Below are positions 59,870 through 64,000 of a stretch of 64,000 nt of DNA, one piece after another. Location: contig NZ_JAQQWS010000004.1 in NCBI RefSeq assembly GCF_028610675.1, forward strand, positions 62,001 through 126,000. Reading direction: 5' to 3'. The position numbers and the translations under genes were made by a program. The stretch is from Alkalihalobacillus pseudalcaliphilus. GTDB taxonomy: Bacteria; Bacillota; Bacilli; Bacillales; Bacillaceae_D. The notes under the pieces were generated by a model. The model saw only the letters and a program-made list of their open reading frames with translations, ran no database searches and was not told the origin of the DNA. Numbering within the stretch: the first letter of the stretch is position 1; every line of letters begins with the position of its first letter.

Positions 59870-61291
59870 ATGGTAGGAAAAACAATTATCGAGAAAATAT
59901 GGGAAAAGCACGAAGTGGTAGCTGAAAAAGGCAAACCTAGCCTTCTGTATATTGATTTGCATATGGTGCATGAAGTAACATCACCACAAGCGTTTGAAGG
60001 ACTAAGGTTAGCTGGACGAAAAGTAAGAAGACCAGAGTTAACTTTTGCGACAATGGATCACAATGTTCCAACGGTAAATCGATACGATATTTCTGATATC
60101 ATTGCTCGTACGCAAATGGAGACATTACAAAAAAACTGTGAAGAGTTTGAAATTGAAATTGCTGATTTAGATAGTCCTGATAACGGAATTGTTCACGTTA
60201 TTGGTCCTGAATTAGGATTGACACAACCTGGAAAAACGATTGTATGTGGGGATAGTCATACGTCTACACATGGAGCATTTGGAGCATTGGCTTTTGGAAT
60301 AGGTACTAGTGAGGTGGAGCATGTGTTAGCTTCACAAACGCTTTGGCAGTCCAAACCTAAAACATTAGAAGTTCGAATTAATGGGCAGCTCCAAGCTGGT
60401 ATTACGGCTAAAGATGTTGTATTAGCGATCATTTCAAAATTTGGAGTCGATGTAGGAACGGGTTCCATTATTGAATTTACTGGAGAAGCTATTCGGGGTA
60501 TGACCATGGAAGAGAGAATGACGATTTGTAACATGTCGATTGAAGCTGGTGCGAAGGCGGGCTTAATTAGTCCCGATCAAGTTACCTTCGATTATTTACG
60601 CGACCGAGCTTTTGTGGCAAAGGGAGAAGGCTTTGAAGAAAAAATGAAGCAATGGCAGGAGCTCGCAACAGATAAGGATGCAAAATATGATCGTACAGTT
60701 GAGATTGAAGCGGCTGAAATTGAACCGATGGTGACATGGGGGACAAATCCATCACAGGGTGTTGGTATAAGTCAATTAGTTCCAGCTCCAGAGGATGGCA
60801 GAGATCAGGTTGAAAAACGATCGATCCAACAAGCTTTAGAGTATATGGACTTAACACCACATACACAGATAAATGAAATTAAGATCCAACATGTTTTTAT
60901 CGGCTCCTGTACGAACTCGAGATTAAGTGATATTCGAGCTGCTGCCAATGTAGTTAAAGGGCATAAGGTGGCAGACGGTGTGAGGGCGCTTGTCGTTCCA
61001 GGCTCACAAAGTATTAAGAAAAGAGCTGAAAAGGAAGGCTTGGATATTTTATTTAAAGAAGCTGGTTTTGAATGGAGAGATTCTGGCTGTAGTATGTGTT
61101 TAAGTATGAACCCTGATGTTGTACCAGAAGGGGAGCGATGTGCGTCTACATCGAACCGTAACTTTGAAGGGAGACAAGGGAAAGGGGCAAGGACACACTT
61201 AGTAAGCCCAGAGATGGCGGCAGCGGCGGCGATAGCGGGCCACTTTATCGATGTACGTCAATTAAAGAGCAAAAAGCAAACAAATGGATAA
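59870..61291 (+). CDS. leuC: 3-isopropylmalate dehydratase large subunit
   Basis: A 473-residue aconitase-family subunit with a [4Fe-4S] cluster. Motifs: IDLHMVHEVTSPQAFEGL, TMDHNVPT, CGDSHTSTHGAFGALAFGIG, the cluster cysteines in IGSCTNSRLSDIRAA (~345) and SGCSMCLSMNPD (~405), and STSNRNFEGRQGKGARTHL. It isomerises 2- to 3-isopropylmalate together with LeuD. RBS GGAGG. Normal length. Confidence 0.97.
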   Translation: MVGKTIIEKIWEKHEVVAEKGKPSLLYIDLHMVHEVTSPQAFEGLRLAGRKVRRPELTFATMDHNVPTVNRYDISDIIARTQMETLQKNCEEFEIEIADLDSPDNGIVHVIGPELGLTQPGKTIVCGDSHTSTHGAFGALAFGIGTSEVEHVLASQTLWQSKPKTLEVRINGQLQAGITAKDVVLAIISKFGVDVGTGSIIEFTGEAIRGMTMEERMTICNMSIEAGAKAGLISPDQVTFDYLRDRAFVAKGEGFEEKMKQWQELATDKDAKYDRTVEIEAAEIEPMVTWGTNPSQGVGISQLVPAPEDGRDQVEKRSIQQALEYMDLTPHTQINEIKIQHVFIGSCTNSRLSDIRAAANVVKGHKVADGVRALVVPGSQSIKKRAEKEGLDILFKEAGFEWRDSGCSMCLSMNPDVVPEGERCASTSNRNFEGRQGKGARTHLVSPEMAAAAAIAGHFIDVRQLKSKKQTNG

Positions 61292-61302
61292 GGAGGAGAA
61301 GC

Positions 61303-61887
61303 ATGGAACCATTAGTTAAACATCAAGGGAAAATCGCAACGTTAAACCGAGTAAACGTAGATACCGATCAAATTATTCCAAAACAGTTTTTAAAGCGTGT
61401 TGAGCGCACGGGGTTCGGGCAATTTTTGTTTTTTGATTGGCGCTTCGAAAATGATGGAACGCCCAATCCAAAATTTGAGTTAAATCAACCACATATGCAA
61501 GGTGCTTCAATTCTTGTAGCGGCTCATAACTTTGGTTGCGGGTCTTCTCGTGAACATGCTCCGTGGGCATTACATGATTATGGCTTTAAAGTAATTATCG
61601 CACCAAGTTTCGCTGATATTTTTTATAATAATTGTGTGAAAAATGGCATGCTGCCTATTCGTTTAAATGGAGACCAAACGAATGAATTATTAGAACGAGG
61701 CGAAAAACATGAATTTGAATTAAACGTAGATTTACAAAATCAAACAATTTCTGGAGCCGATTTCCAAGCTTCATTTGATATCGATCCTTATTGGAAAGAA
61801 ATGCTTTTAAATGGATGGGATGAGATCGGTTTAACGTTGCGTTATGAGCAACAAATTAATAAGTTTGAGGAATCTCATTTAGCTTAG
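61303..61887 (+). CDS. leuD: 3-isopropylmalate dehydratase small subunit
   Basis: A 194-residue swivel-domain subunit: GKIATLNRVNVDTDQIIPKQ, FGCGSSREHAPWAL and KVIIAPSFADIFYNNCVKNG. Partner of LeuC. Start ATG 61303 with AAGGAGGAG, 11 bases after leuC. Last gene of the leu cluster; a hairpin follows. Confidence 0.97.
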   Translation: MEPLVKHQGKIATLNRVNVDTDQIIPKQFLKRVERTGFGQFLFFDWRFENDGTPNPKFELNQPHMQGASILVAAHNFGCGSSREHAPWALHDYGFKVIIAPSFADIFYNNCVKNGMLPIRLNGDQTNELLERGEKHEFELNVDLQNQTISGADFQASFDIDPYWKEMLLNGWDEIGLTLRYEQQINKFEESHLA

Positions 61888-61894
61888 TTTGATT

Positions 61895-61950
61895 AGCTAT
61901 TGCCCTTTGTCTATCTGGTTTGTCTTTAATAGAGATAAAGGGCTTAGCTT
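61895..61950 (+). terminator. Probable terminator of leuBCD
   Basis: GCCCTTT (61902-61908) pairs with AAAGGGC (61937-61943), with inner TCTATCT/AGAGATA-like pairing. The T tail is poor (TTAGCTTCTT). The following ~240 bases to ysoA hold only A/T-rich promoter-like DNA (TATAAT near 62086). Confidence 0.45.
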
Positions 61951-62190
61951 CTTAAATCTTGGTCAAGTGGTGGATTGTTTCATTAAATTTGTAATCGTTA
62001 TCGTAACAGTAAAAATAAAATCATTTGTTTTTAAAGTCGGTACTTGTTAAACTATAAAAATCAAATGACGATTTGATGAACATTTTATAATGAAGCTATT
62101 GCGTTGGAGATACGTAGAAGGAAGTGCGTATGTGTAAATCAAACATAGTAGCTTTTTTATTCATCATTGAATCAACAATGGAGCGAGCCG

Positions 62191-63234
62191 ATGGACGAAA
62201 ATCAAGAGAAGAAAAAAACCAATATTATACCTTATCCTAACCTCGTCAAGCGCTTGATCGAAAAGGCGATGGATGCATTAAAGGATAAAAGGTCAAAGGA
62301 AGCATATGAGCTCTTCCAAGAAGCTGCCCAATATGAGCCGGATCATCCACAAGTTCGATTTGGTGAGGTTCTTTGTTTAGTGGAGCTTGGTCGGTTAGAG
62401 GAAGCTGTCGAGCAGACAACCTCCCTATTAAAAGAAGGAATTGGGGACTATTACGATAATCTACAAGTGCATATCTCTTTACTTGTGCAATTAGGGAGAT
62501 ACGAAGAGGTAGTAGAGCTACTAGATGTTGTTTTAGCAGAAAATCGCTTACCGAAAGAGCATGCTGAATCATTGTATCAACTTCTTCACTTTAGTAGACA
62601 GATGATAAATGATGATGCTTTGACGTTTACAGGCAGAGATGTAACAGATTTAGTCGATGACAAAACCTTGCTGATGCTGAAATCTGAGCATGTGCGCATT
62701 CAATGGCAAGCAATACATGTATTAAAGGAAATCGATGACCCGGGTGTCATCAATGCTTTTGTCGAGTATGTTGAAAATGACAGTCACGATTTATTGTTAC
62801 GATCAATTGTATTAGAATCCTTACATAAGTTAGGTGTCTCAAAGCAAGTCCTTATCAAAAAATTAGGTATGGAAATGCCTATCGTTCCCAAAGACCTGAC
62901 ACCGGTATTTGATCAAGCCTATGCGAATGAAATACTTACATACATAAGTGATTTTCTTGAACAGGATAATCCAAACCTATTGGAAATGACGACACAACTC
63001 TGTTGGTCCCATATTTATGCCATTTATCCGTTCAGACCTGAGCCATTTGACCCGAAACTTTGGGCAACGGTTTTTTATATAGCTGTTTCAAATCGAATGG
63101 GAATGGAAATAAGTGAAGAATGGGTAGCCGTAATGACCGGATTAGAGCTAGAAGACTTGGACGAATTCGTACACATCGTCGAAGAAGTCGAGCACCTTAC
63201 TTTTCAAAGTATAGATTCATTTGAAAATAGCTAA
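62191..63234 (+). CDS. ysoA: TPR-repeat protein (YsoA-like)
   Basis: A 347-residue protein. The N-terminal ~130 residues are tetratricopeptide helices (AMDALKDKRSKEAYELFQEA, YEPDHPQVRFGEVLCLVELG, LEEAVEQTTSLLKEG, GRYEEVVELLDVVLAE). The C-terminal ~200 residues are helical with HEAT-like pieces (VRIQWQAIHVLKEIDDPGVI). Scaffold function is likely; partner unknown. ATG 62191 fits GGAGCGAG. Same place as B. subtilis ysoA, between leuD and tig. Confidence 0.85.
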   Translation: MDENQEKKKTNIIPYPNLVKRLIEKAMDALKDKRSKEAYELFQEAAQYEPDHPQVRFGEVLCLVELGRLEEAVEQTTSLLKEGIGDYYDNLQVHISLLVQLGRYEEVVELLDVVLAENRLPKEHAESLYQLLHFSRQMINDDALTFTGRDVTDLVDDKTLLMLKSEHVRIQWQAIHVLKEIDDPGVINAFVEYVENDSHDLLLRSIVLESLHKLGVSKQVLIKKLGMEMPIVPKDLTPVFDQAYANEILTYISDFLEQDNPNLLEMTTQLCWSHIYAIYPFRPEPFDPKLWATVFYIAVSNRMGMEISEEWVAVMTGLELEDLDEFVHIVEEVEHLTFQSIDSFENS

Positions 63235-63261
63235 CATGCATGAAAATTACATGGGTGATGC

Positions 63262-63772
63262 TCATTTTCAAGGGATTTGACCTTTCGTATTTGTGTTTGG
63301 TCCGTTTTTGAAAGCTCTTCTTGGCTAACGGTCCAAAAACACTTGGATTTTAGATACTAATCCTGATGGGTTACTACTCTCTCTTTTTTTGTTGTTGGCT
63401 GTTTGTGCGGTGCTACGGCAAAATGTGAGAATTCTTAAAACCGTTAGTGAATGTAAAGACCACCAACAAAGATGAAAGTGGTGTTGGTTCTTTCACTGGT
63501 GGAACTTATTCAATTAGCTTTTAATCTTTTTACTTGGTGACTTTTGTTACTTTTCATTCATTTATTTTTGTATGAGAAGTGTACAAACCAAGAAGCCTGC
63601 ACCAACCTTAGCGGAGGGAATGGGGGCCGACTCCTGCAGGAGGAAAGGGCAGGCTGAGATCCACTTGCGTAAGCAAGTTAGCTTAGCGCCCGCCTGCGGA
63701 AAGCGTGCCCCCATTCCCGTAGCGATGTCCGAAGGGTCAAACTATCGCCTATGGTACACTTTCATACAAAAG
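63262..63772 (-). repeat. Composite interspersed repeat, copy 6 (deleted module C, A, and a GC-rich module D)
   Basis: From 63262 to 63440 the minus strand matches module C but lacks helices P3 and P4 and the first hairpin; P1 (AACGGACC / GGACCGTT, 63295-63340) is kept. Module A pieces at 63455-63520 are in the plus orientation. Module D (63590-63735) folds with GGGAATGGGGGC / GCCCCCATTCCC as outer stem and CTTGC-GTAA-GCAAG inside. The element ends in ACACTTTCATACAAAA (63757-63772). Confidence 0.85.
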
Positions 63773-63812
63773 GGTAATTTCTAGCAATCCATGCTAGTTC
63801 TAGTAAATTGAT

Positions 63813-63840
63813 TTGAAAAGAATAGGCTTTATGTTATAAT
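63813..63840 (+). promoter_or_regulatory. Probable promoter of tig
   Basis: TTGAAA at 63813-63818, a 16-base spacer and TATAAT at 63835-63840, ~75 bases before tig. Confidence 0.6.
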
Positions 63841-63915
63841 GATGTGGTTGTCAACGTTGAAAAGAATAAGTAAATGTTCGGAAACGAAGATGTATATAGT
63901 TGGAGGGAATTTGTA

Positions 63916-64000
63916 ATGACTGCAAAATGGGAAAAGCAAGAAGGAAACCAAGGCGTATTAACTTTTGAAGTAGATGCAAAAGAATTTGCTCAAGCTTTAG
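63916..64000 (+). CDS. tig: Trigger factor, 3' end outside the window
   Basis: The first 28 residues (MTAKWEKQEGNQGVLTFEV and on) match the start of the ribosome-binding domain of trigger factor, the chaperone and prolyl isomerase at the ribosome exit tunnel. TGGAGGG precedes ATG 63916. B. subtilis has tig after ysoA, which supports the call. Confidence 0.92.
   Translation, partial: MTAKWEKQEGNQGVLTFEVDAKEFAQAL

Noticed and set aside
63572..63784. 70-codon frame starting MRSVQTKKPAPTL
   Set aside because: It covers the GC-rich structured repeat module D; no RBS and no conservation expected.

Overview
The window is a chromosome segment from a spore-forming member of the Bacillaceae. The gene order follows the Bacillus subtilis thrS-to-tig region almost step by step: thrS, infC-rpmI-rplT, ysdA, ysdB, ysdC, sspI, ysgA, pheST, zapA, cvpA, polX, mutS2, yshE-like, lcfA, trxA, uvrC, lysC, yslB, sdhCAB, gerE, ptsHI (inserted relative to B. 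subtilis), ysmB, racE, gerM, rph, rdgB, ysnB, tRNAs, ilv-leu, ysoA, tig. Sporulation or germination genes (spoIIP, sspI, gerE, gerM) and Gram-positive control devices (T-boxes, L20 leader, lysine riboswitch, sigma-W and sigma-K promoters) agree with this. An alkaliphilic Bacillaceae genus is my guess from general resemblance, not a demonstrated fact.

Layout. 1-4.9 kb: translation genes thrS (5' end cut) and infC-rpmI-rplT with an attenuated leader and an AUU start, then small membrane protein genes and sigma-W-controlled ysdB. 5-10.6 kb: a spoIIP-family gene, a decayed subtilase, an M42 aminopeptidase, hypothetical membrane proteins and sspI. 10.7-24.7 kb: ysgA, T-box-controlled pheST, division gene zapA, cvpA, DNA repair genes polX and mutS2, and lcfA. 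24.7-35.2 kb: a tandem repeat array, trxA, uvrC, riboswitch-controlled lysC, yslB, a second repeat array, and the succinate dehydrogenase operon. 35.3-43.4 kb: gerE, the PTS general enzymes, a third array, then ysmB-racE-gerM-rph-rdgB-ysnB. 43.6-51.8 kb is the accessory zone: a tRNA cluster with a duplicated tRNA-Gly half, a leader plus two-spacer remnant of a type I-C CRISPR array, broken gene ends, two TetR-regulated gene pairs, ytxJ and a glutaredoxin-like gene, a patatin, and a MOSC protein. 52-63.2 kb: branched-chain amino acid synthesis (ilvD; T-box-ilvBN; ilvC; leuBCD), then ysoA and the start of tig.

The most unusual content is repetitive and lies between genes. (1) Composite interspersed elements at about 17.6, 31, 49, 54.5, 57.2 and 63.5 kb are built from reusable modules separated by a box close to ACTTTCATAYAAAA. 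One module can fold into a four-way helical junction with essentially no unpaired junction bases plus further hairpins, some capped by GNRA-type tetraloops. Two diverged copies differ by changes that keep the pairing. (2) A 51-bp repeat family forms arrays at 25.1 and 38.2 kb and fragments at 10.3 and 46.7 kb. (3) A strict 53-bp array lies at 30.4 kb. (4) A weaker third family lies at 24.8 and 51.9 kb. Several of these sit where B. subtilis has genes that are absent here (fadR-fadB-etfBA before trxA), or inside the ilv-leu operon (between the T-box and ilvB, and between ilvN and ilvC). leuA and rnhC are also missing from their usual places.
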